DNA of 49,392 nt from an uncultured Bacillota bacterium (GCA_958428295.1 CAUAFL010000011.1:1-49392), one strand, 5' to 3'. Positions 8,075-16,951 are shown, counted from the first letter of the stretch. Made by a program: numbers and translations. Notes: a model not told the origin generated them from the sequence alone.

Positions 8075-8608
8075 CTAATTTGGAATATATTTATTGATTA
8101 ATTCTTTGACAAAGGATTGATACTCTACCTCTGTCTGATTAGTATCTTCTGCTTCTAGTAAGCATAATGGTGGAAATAAAACACACCACCAGTTTTCTCC
8201 ATTCCCCGCACCTAATGTTACTACTAGTGATTCATAATATCCTTCTTCATAAGTAATTCCTTTATATTTTTTTTGAGGAAAATAATTTAATCCATAGTGA
8301 ATAGTAAAATGAGGATTTTTTTCTTTTTGCAAGAGAGTATGTGAAATAAGATTTTCAAAATGGTTTAAATTGTTTTTTAACATTGTTCTCGTGGTGTCTA
8401 TACTCTGCTCACTAGCTAAGAGTGAAGTTAAATCTTTCTGCAATACTTCTTTTACTTGTTGCTTAGTTTCCTGATCTTTGATAGAGTTACTCTCTGCTAT
8501 TACCCGAAATCTAATTGCTTCATTGGGAATACTAATTTCTTCTTGATCTTTATTTAACGTTGTGAATCCTACTAAGCATAAACTAAGTATGATTAAAAAT
8601 TTTTTCAT
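8075..8608 (-). CDS. spoIIR: Stage II sporulation protein R
   Basis: Forespore-secreted signal that triggers SpoIIGA to process pro-sigma-E in the mother cell. Seen: signal peptide (MKKFLIILSLCLVGFTTL), then IRFRVIAESNSIKDQETKQ and the diagnostic GAGNGENWWCVLFPPLC near residue 145. About 177 residues from the ATG at 8608 (SD GGAAGGTGG), normal for the family. The order prfA-prmC-spoIIR is that of B. subtilis. The SD lies within a possible hairpin (8611-8650). No convincing sigma-F promoter was found. Confidence 0.93.
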   Translation of the reverse strand: MKKFLIILSLCLVGFTTLNKDQEEISIPNEAIRFRVIAESNSIKDQETKQQVKEVLQKDLTSLLASEQSIDTTRTMLKNNLNHFENLISHTLLQKEKNPHFTIHYGLNYFPQKKYKGITYEEGYYESLVVTLGAGNGENWWCVLFPPLCLLEAEDTNQTEVEYQSFVKELINKYIPN

Positions 8609-8610
8609 AA

Positions 8611-8650
8611 AAATAACCACCTTCCTTATACTTTCATAATGAGTGGTTAT
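8611..8650 (-). promoter_or_regulatory. Hairpin covering the spoIIR ribosome-binding site
   Basis: Perfect 8-bp arms (ATAACCAC at 8611-8618 and GTGGTTAT at 8643-8650) lie between prmC and spoIIR. On the minus strand the downstream arm includes the GGTGG of the spoIIR SD, so folding would hide it. It could limit spoIIR translation from prfA-prmC read-through, or serve as a weak terminator. Confidence 0.4.
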
Positions 8651-8658
8651 ATTTATTT

Positions 8659-9486
8659 TTAATCAAATAGATGATAGACAAAAACAAAGCGATTTCGACC
8701 TTGTAAATCCTGCTTTACCTCTATTTGAGGATTATCTAGGGCCTTTTCTAATAATTCCTTTACAGAATCTGCTTGTGTTGGACCTATTTCAAAAGCAAGT
8801 AAATATTGTTTTTTGAGAAATGGTTGAATATCTTTTATGATTTGTTGATAGCAATCCAATCCTTCTGGTCCTGCATATAGTGCTAAGGCTGGCTCATTGT
8901 TTTTCACTAAATCAGCAATTGGCTCTGTTGTTTTTATATAGGGTGGATTGGAAACAATCACATCATAACTAACTTTTGGTAAACCTTTTAACCAATCACT
9001 TTTTATTAATTCTACTTTCAAATTTAGAGTATCGGCATTTTTTTTCGCTACTTCTAGTGCCTTTGAACTTATATCGACGAGTGTTACTTGAGAATTTGGT
9101 AGTTTTTTTTGTAAGGTTAGTCCAATGACACCACTACCACAACCTAAATCTAATATTTTTATAGACTTATTGGGCAATTTTTCAACATAGGTTAAGACCT
9201 GTTCTACTAATTCTTCTGTTTCAAAGCGAGGAATTAAAACCTGTTCATTTACATAAAATGTTTGACCATAAAAATTAACATTTCCTATTACATATTGAAT
9301 AGGTTTATTCGCTTTCATCGCTTGAATTCGTTGTTTATATACTAATAAGAGCTCCTCTGGTACTTTTTCAGTTAGAATCGTTAATAACTCTAATGAATTT
9401 TTCCCCAATAAATCAGCTAGTAATATTTTAGCTAAATCACTTTGAATATACTTTTTACCATAAATAATAGCCTGTTCAATTGTCAT
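8659..9486 (-). CDS. prmC: Release-factor glutamine methyltransferase
   Basis: SAM-dependent N5-methyltransferase acting on the Gln of the GGQ motif in release factors. Seen: an N-terminal helical domain (1-85), SAM-binding ILDLGCGSGVIGLTL at about 112-126, and catalytic VSNPPYIK near 185. Length 275 is normal. Its ATG overlaps the prfA TGA stop (ATGA, 9483-9486), so enzyme and substrate are translationally coupled. Confidence 0.94.
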   Translation of the reverse strand: MTIEQAIIYGKKYIQSDLAKILLADLLGKNSLELLTILTEKVPEELLLVYKQRIQAMKANKPIQYVIGNVNFYGQTFYVNEQVLIPRFETEELVEQVLTYVEKLPNKSIKILDLGCGSGVIGLTLQKKLPNSQVTLVDISSKALEVAKKNADTLNLKVELIKSDWLKGLPKVSYDVIVSNPPYIKTTEPIADLVKNNEPALALYAGPEGLDCYQQIIKDIQPFLKKQYLLAFEIGPTQADSVKELLEKALDNPQIEVKQDLQGRNRFVFVYHLFD

Positions 9487-10547
9487 CTTTCTTGTTCCCC
9501 GGCTAATTTACGCTTTTGATCTTCCATAATAAGAGCTTCAATAATTTCCTCTAATTGACCATTCATTACTCGATCTAAATTATTAGTAGTAAAGCTGATA
9601 CGGTGATCAGTAACTCTATTTTGAGGGTAATTATAAGTTCTAATTTTTTCTGCTCGATCACCGGTACCAATTTTACTTCGCCGTTTGGAACCTAATTCCT
9701 CTTCTTGTCGTCTTAGTTCCGCTTCATAAAGACGGGCTTTCAATACTTTCATGGCTTGTTCTTTATTTTGTATTTGACTCCGCTCATTTTGACAGGTCAC
9801 TACTGTATTTGTCGGTAGGTGTGTAATTCTAACAGCACTATCAGTAGTATTTACGCCTTGTCCCCCACAGCCAGAAGAACGATATATATCAATTCTTAAA
9901 TCTTTAGGATCAATTTCAATATTAACATCTTCTGCTTCAGGCATGACAAGCACTGTGGCTGTTGAAGTTTGAATTCTACCATTACTTTCGGTTACAGGAA
10001 TTCTTTGTACCCGATGAGAGCCACTTTCATACTTTAATTTTGAATAAACACTGGTCCCTTTTACCATAAATTCAACTTGACTAAAACCACCGGCACTACC
10101 TTCAACTACATCTACTAACTCTACTTTAAACCCCTGTCGTTCAGCATAACGAGAATACATGCGATATAAATCACCAGCAAAAATATTGGCTTCATCTCCT
10201 CCTGCTGCCCCTCGGATTTCAACAATAACATTTTTTCCATCATTTGGGTCTTTAGGAATTAATAATATTTCTAATTGCTGTTCATATTCTTCTTTTTGAG
10301 TTTCTAAAATTTGTAACTCTTCCCGCGCCATCTCTTTGAGTTCGGCATCTTTTAGCATTTCCTTTGTATCATCGATGGCCATTAAATTTTTTTTATATTG
10401 ACGATAAACTGTAACAACCTCTTCTAAATCAGCAATTTCCTTAGAAATTTCTCTCGTTTTATGAAGATTATCTAGTACTTCTTTTTTCATCAATTCTTGT
10501 TGTAACTGTTCATATTTTTCTTCCGTTACTTTCAACCGGTCAAGCAT
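9483..10547 (-). CDS. prfA: Peptide chain release factor 1
   Basis: Reads UAA and UAG stops and releases the peptide. Seen: coiled N-terminal domain (1-100), the tripeptide anticodon PVT in VQRIPVTESNG (RF1 type, not SPF of RF2), and GCGGQGVNTTDSAVR with the catalytic GGQ near 228. Length 354 is typical. Strong SD AAGGAGGATG. Transcribed from an extended -10 promoter at 10578-10586 and coupled to prmC. Confidence 0.96.
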   Translation of the reverse strand: MLDRLKVTEEKYEQLQQELMKKEVLDNLHKTREISKEIADLEEVVTVYRQYKKNLMAIDDTKEMLKDAELKEMAREELQILETQKEEYEQQLEILLIPKDPNDGKNVIVEIRGAAGGDEANIFAGDLYRMYSRYAERQGFKVELVDVVEGSAGGFSQVEFMVKGTSVYSKLKYESGSHRVQRIPVTESNGRIQTSTATVLVMPEAEDVNIEIDPKDLRIDIYRSSGCGGQGVNTTDSAVRITHLPTNTVVTCQNERSQIQNKEQAMKVLKARLYEAELRRQEEELGSKRRSKIGTGDRAEKIRTYNYPQNRVTDHRISFTTNNLDRVMNGQLEEIIEALIMEDQKRKLAGEQER

Positions 10548-10577
10548 GATTTCATCCTCCTTGCTTTAATCGTTAGT

Positions 10578-10586
10578 ATTGTATCA
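10578..10586 (-). promoter_or_regulatory. Extended -10 promoter for prfA-prmC-spoIIR
   Basis: Minus strand reads TGATACAAT between the rpoE terminator and the prfA SD. No clear -35. Confidence 0.45.
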
Positions 10587-10595
10587 TATCTATAA

Positions 10596-10620
10596 GAAAA
10601 AAACTAGAGCTATTGCTCTA
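10596..10620 (-). terminator. Intrinsic terminator of rpoE
   Basis: Arms TAGAGC (from 10615-10620) and GCTCTA (from 10605-10610) with a 4-nt loop, then seven T. The rpoE stop codon lies in the hairpin. Confidence 0.7.
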
Positions 10621-11056
10621 ACTCTAGGTCTTCTTCATCTACTACTACTAAACCTTTTAAATCTTCTTCAGCATCGGTATAATCATCTTCTTCTTCATCA
10701 CCAGCATCATAGCTATCTTCTACGGTATCATCAGGTATAATTACATCATCCTTTAATTCTTCTATATCCTCATCTTCATCTTCTTCCGTTACTTTAATAA
10801 TTTTATCTGAGGTATGACGACTTCTTAAATCCCAACAACCATCTTCTAACATAATAAATCGTTTATCTGTTGTTAGTGAGGTATAGTAATCACCAATCTT
10901 CTCTTCAAAGGTAGAAGCTGGTAATTCTAGTAATTTGACAATTTGTTGATATAACTCAGCAGTATTTAGTTTCCCTTGATCTTCTAATAAATAATACGTA
11001 ATATCTTTATTGGATAATAACTCTAAGTCTTCCTTTTTCATTTGTGCTAACTTCAT
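10610..11056 (-). CDS. rpoE: RNA polymerase delta subunit
   Basis: Firmicute-specific polymerase subunit that aids recycling and initiation selectivity. 148 residues: a structured HARE-type N-terminal half (1-88, ending DKRFIMLEDGCWDLRSRH) and an intrinsically disordered, extremely Asp/Glu-rich C-terminal half. Location beside argS matches B. subtilis. SD AGGAGG; TATAAT at about 11090 serves as likely -10. Confidence 0.93.
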   Translation of the reverse strand: MKLAQMKKEDLELLSNKDITYYLLEDQGKLNTAELYQQIVKLLELPASTFEEKIGDYYTSLTTDKRFIMLEDGCWDLRSRHTSDKIIKVTEEDEDEDIEELKDDVIIPDDTVEDSYDAGDEEEDDYTDAEEDLKGLVVVDEEDLELEQ

Positions 11057-11174
11057 TTATTTTTCCTCCTAATATAGCTAGAGCATTATATGCGTATTTT
11101 TAACTTTTGTTCTTGAATAAATCAATAAAATTTATATCATCTTTTATAAGCTTTGGCAAGTCCTTTTTATTACT

Positions 11175-12920
11175 TTACATTTTTTCGGGAATTTCTATAC
11201 CTAAAATTGTCAAAAGTTCTTCATTTGTACGATAGACTAGTTTTGTTAAAACCAGCCAGCTTTCTTGCAGTTTTTTATTAGTTTCAGTTAAAATATGATT
11301 TTTTTCGTAAAAACGATTATAGGTACTTGTAAGTGTATAAAGATACTCAGCTATATTATTAACATCTTTGGTTTCATAAGCCTTTAATAATACGGAAGAC
11401 TTCATTAGGAGTTGTAATATTAATTCTTTTTCGATATCACTTTGAAGTAAATAATATGCTTCGGAAGGAAGTTGTGCTTCTTGGGCCTTTTTTAATAGTG
11501 ATTTCATTCGGATTGTAGCATATAACAAATAAGGTCCTGTTTTTCCTTCCACATCAATAAATTTATTAGGATCAAAAATATAGTCCGTAGTACGATTAGG
11601 TAGAAAGTCAGCATATTTGACAGCAGCAATCATAATTTTTTCAGCCAAAGTTTCTTTTTCTGAATTGGGAATTTCTTTATTCATCCGTTTTAAAATTTCT
11701 GATTTTACACTATCTAGTAAAGAAATTAGTGTAGCAGTATTGCCATCTCTTGTTTTAAAAGGTTTTCCATCAGTTCCATTCATCGTTCCAAAACCAAAGA
11801 AAGATAATTTAGTAGTTTTAGGCACAATGCCGGTTTTATAAGCTGCCCGAAATACTTGGGTAAAATATAATTCTTGACGATTATCGGTCAAATACCAAAT
11901 CTCAGTAGGGCTGAAACGTTTAATTCTAGATTCAAGAGTTGCTAATTCTCTAGTAGCATAGAGAGTTGCTCCATTATTTTTTACCACCACTAAAGCTGGC
12001 ATTGGCGCAGTATCCGTCTCTTCCTTTACTTCAATGACTTTAGCACCTTCACTCTCTACAAACTGCCCTTCTTGTTCCAATCTCTTTAGCATTGGTTCAA
12101 TATAGGAATAGCAATCACTTTCCCCTTCCCAAAGGTCAAAATCAGTATTTAGGCGCTGATAAATCTTTTTAATATCAGCAATAGAAATTTCTTTTATCTT
12201 ATCCCAAAGAGCATTATATCCAGGGTGACCTCGCTCTAATTGGGCAGTAATTTTACGTACTTGTTCCATGATTTCTACGTCTTCTTTAGCTTTTTTACTC
12301 GCGAGCGGATAAATTTCTTCCAAGTCCTGACCGGTAATTGGTAAGGTATCCCAACAAGCTTCCTCTTGACCACTAAAATAATTAAGATGGGGATAACGTT
12401 TTTTTATTTCATAGATAACCATTCCTGATTGTCGACCAATATCGCCAAAATGTACATCACTGATCACTTCATTTCCAAGAATTCTAGCCAGTCGTTTTAA
12501 TGCTTCACCTAAATTGGCACTGCGAAGATGGCCCACATGTAGTGTTTTTGCAATATTAGCACCGCCATAATCAATGATAATTTTTTGAGGTGTTAACAAC
12601 GGTAGGTCTTTTCGAGGATCTTTGGCCAAAGTATTTACAAAAGTTACTAATTGCTGTTTTCTTAAACTTAAATTGATGAAGCCAACCCCTGCTATATTAA
12701 TATTTTCAAATAGCGCCATTTCCTCTAATACTTCTACTAGTTGCTGGGCAATATCTTTTGGATTTTTGTGCATAACTTTTGCTAATTTCATCGCATCATT
12801 GAGTTGATAATCTCCTAATTCCTTGCGGTTACTACGTAATAATTGTACTTCTTGCAAAGGAATTTGATGACTTTGACAATGTTTGGCTATTTGTTGTTCC
12901 ACCATTTTTAAAATACTCAT
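11175..12920 (-). CDS. argS: Arginyl-tRNA synthetase
   Basis: Class I synthetase charging tRNA-Arg. Seen: N-terminal additional domain (1-110), HIGH-type motif HVGHLRSANLGEALKR, FGDIGRQSGM, a KMSK-equivalent loop FKTRDGNTATL, and a C-terminal helical anticodon-binding (DALR) domain. About 581 residues. Start set at 12920: GGAGG lies 5 nt upstream and the ATG overlaps the ywiB TGA stop (ATGA). The ywiB-argS pair is conserved with B. subtilis. Confidence 0.95.
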   Translation of the reverse strand: MSILKMVEQQIAKHCQSHQIPLQEVQLLRSNRKELGDYQLNDAMKLAKVMHKNPKDIAQQLVEVLEEMALFENINIAGVGFINLSLRKQQLVTFVNTLAKDPRKDLPLLTPQKIIIDYGGANIAKTLHVGHLRSANLGEALKRLARILGNEVISDVHFGDIGRQSGMVIYEIKKRYPHLNYFSGQEEACWDTLPITGQDLEEIYPLASKKAKEDVEIMEQVRKITAQLERGHPGYNALWDKIKEISIADIKKIYQRLNTDFDLWEGESDCYSYIEPMLKRLEQEGQFVESEGAKVIEVKEETDTAPMPALVVVKNNGATLYATRELATLESRIKRFSPTEIWYLTDNRQELYFTQVFRAAYKTGIVPKTTKLSFFGFGTMNGTDGKPFKTRDGNTATLISLLDSVKSEILKRMNKEIPNSEKETLAEKIMIAAVKYADFLPNRTTDYIFDPNKFIDVEGKTGPYLLYATIRMKSLLKKAQEAQLPSEAYYLLQSDIEKELILQLLMKSSVLLKAYETKDVNNIAEYLYTLTSTYNRFYEKNHILTETNKKLQESWLVLTKLVYRTNEELLTILGIEIPEKM

Positions 12921-13279
12921 ATAACCCTCCATTCTAAGGTATAATGATGGCTAAAATCATTTCCCTCTAGTTGATATATAATTTCTATTTTATGAGTGTT
13001 AATTTCTATCTTTTCTGTTTTCATTTGCATATGGGCTGTCTTTTTTAATTCTTTGACGTATATTTCAAAGTGCGAACTATGGTTTATAGAAAATTTATAA
13101 CTTAGAATAGCATCAGACGTTTCTCTTAATAAGATATTATCTTTTAGAAAATAAGTTAAAATAGCTTCTTTATCTTGATACTGTAACTTGTGGGTATTTA
13201 AGTCAAATTGCCCTTCTCCTGCAAAGATAAATTTTTCATGATCAGCTTCTAGGGTGGCCTTAATTTGTACTTTCTTCAT
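12917..13279 (-). CDS. ywiB: DUF1934 protein (YwiB-like)
   Basis: About 120 residues, beta-rich, starting MKKVQIKATLEAD. Identified from the domain pattern (EGQFDLNTHKLQYQDKEAILTYFLKDNILLR) and from being directly upstream of argS as in Bacillus. The family is calycin-like and uncharacterised. A longer frame to 13354 would add a very hydrophobic N-terminus, but that stretch is the reverse reading of the terminator at 13340-13366 and its T-run, so I reject it. The chosen ATG has AAAGAAAGG upstream. Stop overlaps argS. Confidence 0.75.
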   Translation of the reverse strand: MKKVQIKATLEADHEKFIFAGEGQFDLNTHKLQYQDKEAILTYFLKDNILLRETSDAILSYKFSINHSSHFEIYVKELKKTAHMQMKTEKIEINTHKIEIIYQLEGNDFSHHYTLEWRVI

Positions 13280-13339
13280 AGCATGCCTTTCTTTTACTGC
13301 TAAGATTATAGCAGATAACAAAAAAAGAAACAAGATATA

Positions 13340-13366
13340 AAAAAAGAAATCCATTGGGATTTCTAA
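13340..13366 (-). terminator. Intrinsic terminator of the exported beta-protein gene
   Basis: Minus strand GAAATCC-CAAT-GGATTTC followed by seven T. The upstream arm abuts the stop at 13363. It separates the anchored-protein pair from ywiB-argS. Confidence 0.75.
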
Positions 13367-13968
13367 ACAGCTATTTTACCGTAGACATTAATTCTTGTTT
13401 TATAGATTAAGCCAGCTAATTGTCCTTGCGGATTATAGGTGTCGCTAATCCAAATACGAAGTCGATAATTCGTAGTTTGGCTGCCTTGAGTATTAGTGCT
13501 ACCTGTTAATAAACTCATCATATTATCTGGTTTTCCTGTAATCTCATTGGCACTTGTTTCATTATAAATTTTGGGTGCCATTACTTCTGTTTCTTGGCCA
13601 CTATTATCCACTTTTGTTAAATAATATTTAATATTATTACCATTAAAAGTACTATCCGCTAAATCTTCAGCAGCTATTTCCCAGTTCATAATAGAACTAT
13701 CTGATAAATTGGTGGTAATAGAAAAATCAAAATATTCTCCAGTCCCTAACATCAACTTACCTGTACTATCAGACATAGGAAGAGCATCGGTAATAGTTAT
13801 GATATTACTACTTTCTTGATAACTCATTGAAACAGTTCCGGTAACAATCGTATTGACTCTTTCTCCTGCTTTACTGTAATTGAAGGCCCCATAACTTAAG
13901 ACTCCCATAGCGATAATTAATAAAATGGTAATAATCCCGATTAAGATCACATTCCTTTTTGTTTCCAT
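13363..13968 (-). CDS. Membrane-anchored exported beta-rich protein, unknown
   Basis: 201 residues: a hydrophobic segment (about 8-30) that may be a signal or anchor, then an extracellular domain with alternating hydrophobic residues (FDFSITTNLSD, YRLRIWISDTYNP, TRINVYGKIAV) suggesting a beta-sandwich. The layout recalls TasA/camelysin-type surface proteins, but no diagnostic motif or SipW-type signal is seen, so this is only an analogy. It is 11 bp behind the gene at 13980 with SD AAAGGAGAGG and ends at its own terminator, so the two form one operon. Confidence 0.65.
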   Translation of the reverse strand: METKRNVILIGIITILLIIAMGVLSYGAFNYSKAGERVNTIVTGTVSMSYQESSNIITITDALPMSDSTGKLMLGTGEYFDFSITTNLSDSSIMNWEIAAEDLADSTFNGNNIKYYLTKVDNSGQETEVMAPKIYNETSANEITGKPDNMMSLLTGSTNTQGSQTTNYRLRIWISDTYNPQGQLAGLIYKTRINVYGKIAV

Positions 13969-13979
13969 TTGCCTCTCCT

Positions 13980-14435
13980 TTATTCTATTATTATTTTATA
14001 ATCAACAATTCCTTCCACAATATCTTCGAATTGCCAATTTCCATCTAATGATATATTTGGTTTTATAGTTGGTAGAAAAATAGCTTGTTGAGTGAGAATT
14101 TTTTTATTTTCACCTAAAATTTGCAGCGTAGCCATTCTTTTTTCAAATACTTCTGGTCCCATATTTTTGATAGTGGCGCGAAAGACTAATTGGCCATTTT
14201 CAAGTGTAAATTTTCCCTTTTGAAATTGTAGAGTATCCGCTGTATGTACTTCTTCTTGGGTATTAGTCGTTTCTTTGGGAGGAGAAGTTGTGGGTGAATT
14301 TTTCTGATTACTAGAAATTACTAGAGAATAGATACTGATGCCTATGATACTAATGATAAGCAAACAGCCAATTAATAAACCTACTCTTTTGTTGGGCGAT
14401 AGTGAAAAATTTTTTTTATTTTTTATAGACGGCAC
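13980..14435 (-). CDS. Membrane-anchored exported protein, unknown
   Basis: 151 residues from a GTG start with SD AGAGGTGAT. Basic N-terminus, one membrane segment at about 18-40, a Ser/Thr/Pro/Glu-rich spacer (45-65), then a beta-type domain (FTLENGQLVFRATIKNMG ... NWQFEDIVEGIVDYKIIIE) like an extracellular Ig-like or FxLYD-type module. First gene of a two-gene operon with a clear promoter (14460-14488), divergent from the class A PBP. No family recognised. Confidence 0.6.
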   Translation of the reverse strand: MPSIKNKKNFSLSPNKRVGLLIGCLLIISIIGISIYSLVISSNQKNSPTTSPPKETTNTQEEVHTADTLQFQKGKFTLENGQLVFRATIKNMGPEVFEKRMATLQILGENKKILTQQAIFLPTIKPNISLDGNWQFEDIVEGIVDYKIIIE

Positions 14436-14459
14436 TAGATCACCTCTTATTATGATATA

Positions 14460-14488
14460 AGTATAGCAAAATAAGTGCTATTGTGCAA
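14460..14488 (-). promoter_or_regulatory. Sigma-A promoter for the exported-protein operon
   Basis: Minus strand: TTGCAC (14483-14488), 17-bp spacer, TATACT (14460-14465). It lies in the 125-bp divergent gap shared with the PBP gene. No equally good plus-strand promoter was found; TTGATT at 14492 is the only -35 candidate. Confidence 0.65.
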
Positions 14489-14560
14489 TTATTGATTGAT
14501 ATTTTATTTTACAGTTATTTTTTTAAAACTTTGGGAAAGACTAGTGTTAGGTGATGCGGC

Positions 14561-16525
14561 GTGAAAAAATTTAAGAAACTACTCAAAGTTTTATTAATTG
14601 TTGTAGCAGCCTTTATTTTAGGAAATATTATTGTTTATACTTACGCATATGTAACACCAAAATTACAAATCAAAAGTGCTAATAGTTTTATGTTGTTTGA
14701 TAAAGATAATAATATGTATTTTCAGGGCAGTGGCTCTAAAGAATGGATTAGTCTATCAGAAATTTCTCCTAGTTTGGTAAATGCGACTATTACGACAGAG
14801 GATAGAAATTTCTACCATCATAAAGGTTTTGATTTTTTACGTATTGCCAAGGCATTTTATGTAAATCTTGCTTCAGGAAGTAAAAGTCAAGGGGCTAGTA
14901 CGATTACTCAACAGTATGCCAAAAATTTATTTTTAGATTTTGACAAAACATGGAGTAGAAAATGGGATGAGATGTGGTATACAATCGAAATAGAAGCCCA
15001 TTATAGTAAAGATGAAATTTTAGAGGGATATTTAAATACCATTAATTATGGTCATGGAATGTATGGTATTGAAAATGCTAGTCAGTTCTATTTTAATAAG
15101 AGTGCGAAAGATTTAACTTTAGCAGAAGCAGCAATGCTAACAGGAATTCCCAAATCTCCTAGTAATTATTCTCCCCTTATCAATTTAGAAAAAGCAACAC
15201 AACGGCAGAATGGTATTTTAAAAAATATGTTAAAGAGTAAAGTAATTACCGAAAAAGAGTATCAGAGTGCCATCGCTGAAAAGCTAACTTTTATTGGGGA
15301 GAAAAATATAGATGATTTATCTACGGTTATGTATTATCAAGATGCCGTGTTAAAAGAATTGCAAAGTCTCGATGAGATTCCTAGTACCTTTTTAGAAACT
15401 GGTGGCTTAAAGATTTATACTAACTTAGATATGGATGCTCAAAGTAAGTTAGAGGAAAACATTCAAGAAAATATGCCTAGTGATAGCAATTTAGAGGTTT
15501 CAACCGTAATGATGGACCCTAATACAGGAAAAGTGATTGCTTTAGTAGGGGGAAAAGATTACAATAAATCTGAATATAATCGAGCAGTTTTAGCCAAGCG
15601 ACAAGTTGGTTCAACTATGAAACCGTATTTATATTATGCAGCTTTAGAGAATGGCTTTACTGCTTCCACTACTTTTACTAGTGAAGCGACTACTTTTACT
15701 TTTTCTAATAAGCAAACCTACTCACCCAAGAATTATAATGAAAAGTATGGCAATAAGCCTATTTCTATGGCTACGGCGATTGCTTATTCCGAAAATATTT
15801 ATGCAGTTAAAACTCATATGTTCTTAGGGGAAGAAACATTAATTAACATGGCAAAAAGAGTAGGTATTTCAGCGAAGCTAGATGAGGTACCTTCCTTAGC
15901 GCTGGGGACAAGTGAAATTAGTATTTTAGAAATGGCAGCAGGATATTCTGCCTTTGCTAATGAAGGCTTTAAAGTTAGCCCCCATTTTATTGAAAAGGTC
16001 GTCGATAAAGAAGGCAATATCCTTTATGAAGCGAAAGAAAGTAAAGAGGCTGTACTTAATCAAAGTCTTACGTACATTTTAAATAATTTATTAACGGCGA
16101 CCTATGACTCTCATTTTATTGATTATAATTATCCAACAGCCATTAACATCGCTTCTAAAATTAAGCATACCTATGCTTTAAAATCAGGTACGACGGATAC
16201 TGATAATTGGTATATAGGATTTAATAAGGAAATTGTAACTGCCGTGTGGTGTGGATATGATGATAATCAAACACTCATTCCTAGTGAATACAAATATGCC
16301 CAAAATATATGGATGAATACGATGGAAGATTATATGGAAAATAAAGAAGATGCTTGGTATGAAAAACCAGATAATGTAGTGGGTGTATTAGTCAATCCCA
16401 TTTCTGGCAAACCAGCTACTGAAAAAGATGAGCAAAAGATGGTTATGTACTATGTAAAGGGAACGGAACCGGGAGAAAATGACCCTGTTTTTGATGAAGT
16501 CGTTAGTCAACAGAAAGCTTCATAA
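14561..16525 (+). CDS. Class A penicillin-binding protein (PBP1 type)
   Basis: Bifunctional peptidoglycan polymerase: glycosyltransferase 51 plus transpeptidase. Signal-anchor at about 8-30. GT51: TEDRNFYHHKGFD with catalytic Glu80, GASTITQQYAKN at 111-122, and the second Glu region near 155. Transpeptidase: STMK (351-354, nucleophile Ser351), SEN (410-412) and KSGT (541-544). 654 residues with no long C-terminal tail. GTG start behind AGGTGAT; the nearby ATG (14554) is in another frame and closes after six codons. First of three genes pointing toward the origin, upstream of gerQ, so a role in spore wall synthesis is possible but not shown. Confidence 0.93.
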   Translation: MKKFKKLLKVLLIVVAAFILGNIIVYTYAYVTPKLQIKSANSFMLFDKDNNMYFQGSGSKEWISLSEISPSLVNATITTEDRNFYHHKGFDFLRIAKAFYVNLASGSKSQGASTITQQYAKNLFLDFDKTWSRKWDEMWYTIEIEAHYSKDEILEGYLNTINYGHGMYGIENASQFYFNKSAKDLTLAEAAMLTGIPKSPSNYSPLINLEKATQRQNGILKNMLKSKVITEKEYQSAIAEKLTFIGEKNIDDLSTVMYYQDAVLKELQSLDEIPSTFLETGGLKIYTNLDMDAQSKLEENIQENMPSDSNLEVSTVMMDPNTGKVIALVGGKDYNKSEYNRAVLAKRQVGSTMKPYLYYAALENGFTASTTFTSEATTFTFSNKQTYSPKNYNEKYGNKPISMATAIAYSENIYAVKTHMFLGEETLINMAKRVGISAKLDEVPSLALGTSEISILEMAAGYSAFANEGFKVSPHFIEKVVDKEGNILYEAKESKEAVLNQSLTYILNNLLTATYDSHFIDYNYPTAINIASKIKHTYALKSGTTDTDNWYIGFNKEIVTAVWCGYDDNQTLIPSEYKYAQNIWMNTMEDYMENKEDAWYEKPDNVVGVLVNPISGKPATEKDEQKMVMYYVKGTEPGENDPVFDEVVSQQKAS

Positions 16526-16540
16526 ATTAATACTTTCTTT

Positions 16541-16549
16541 CATATGGTA
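16541..16549 (+). promoter_or_regulatory. Possible sigma-K-type -10 before gerQ
   Basis: CATATGGTA fits the CATAnnnTA -10 of mother-cell promoters. It would start transcription very near the gerQ SD, and no clear -35 is visible, so the call is weak. Confidence 0.25.
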
Positions 16550-16569
16550 ATAGAGAAAGGAAGAGATTT

Positions 16570-16920
16570 ATGAATCCAAATAATTTTGCTATACCTAATC
16601 AGGGGACAGCACCGCCTTATCAAAATTTTATTCCCCAAAATAATAATCAATCAAACCAAGGGCTTCCAACCTTAAGTGATCCCCCTTATGCTGAAAATAT
16701 TTTAGAAGCCAATATTGGAAAATTCGCTAAATTTTACATGTCTTATTCCGATTCACTGGAATGGCGGGATAGAGTATTTGCCGGAACAATTGAGGCAGCA
16801 GGACGGGACTATGCGGTGGTATATGACCAAACAACTGGTAGTAGGTTTGTTCTTTGGACTGTTTATCTCAATTACGTTGAATTTACAGAACCAATTATTT
16901 TAGTACAATCACAAGGATAG
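16570..16920 (+). CDS. gerQ: Spore coat protein GerQ
   Basis: Coat protein required for localisation of the cortex hydrolase CwlJ and crosslinked by transglutaminase in Bacillus. 116 residues: a Pro/Asn/Gln-rich N-terminus (1-40) and the conserved domain AENILEANIGKFAKFYMSY ... FAGTIEAAGRDYAVVYD, TGSRFVLWTVYLNYVEF. This matches GerQ well. In B. subtilis gerQ (ywdL) lies near ung (ywdG), as it does here. SD AAAGGAAGAG. Confidence 0.9.
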   Translation: MNPNNFAIPNQGTAPPYQNFIPQNNNQSNQGLPTLSDPPYAENILEANIGKFAKFYMSYSDSLEWRDRVFAGTIEAAGRDYAVVYDQTTGSRFVLWTVYLNYVEFTEPIILVQSQG

Positions 16921-16922
16921 AA

Positions 16923-16951
16923 TTGTTTCATCCTTTTTTCTTTGCTATAAT
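16923..16951 (+). promoter_or_regulatory. Sigma-A promoter for the lemA-like gene
   Basis: TTGTTT (16923-16928), 17-bp spacer, TATAAT (16946-16951). It overlaps an imperfect inverted repeat (CATCC at 16929-16933 with GGATG at 16960-16964) that may also help end gerQ transcripts. Confidence 0.55.

Noticed and set aside
13280..13354. Hydrophobic N-terminal extension of the YwiB-like protein
   Set aside because: The stretch is the T-run and stem of the preceding gene's terminator read as codons. The ATG at 13279 has a better SD and matches the family length.
14554..14574. ATG start for the class A PBP
   Set aside because: It is in another frame and meets a stop after six codons; the GTG at 14561 is correctly spaced from AGGTGAT.
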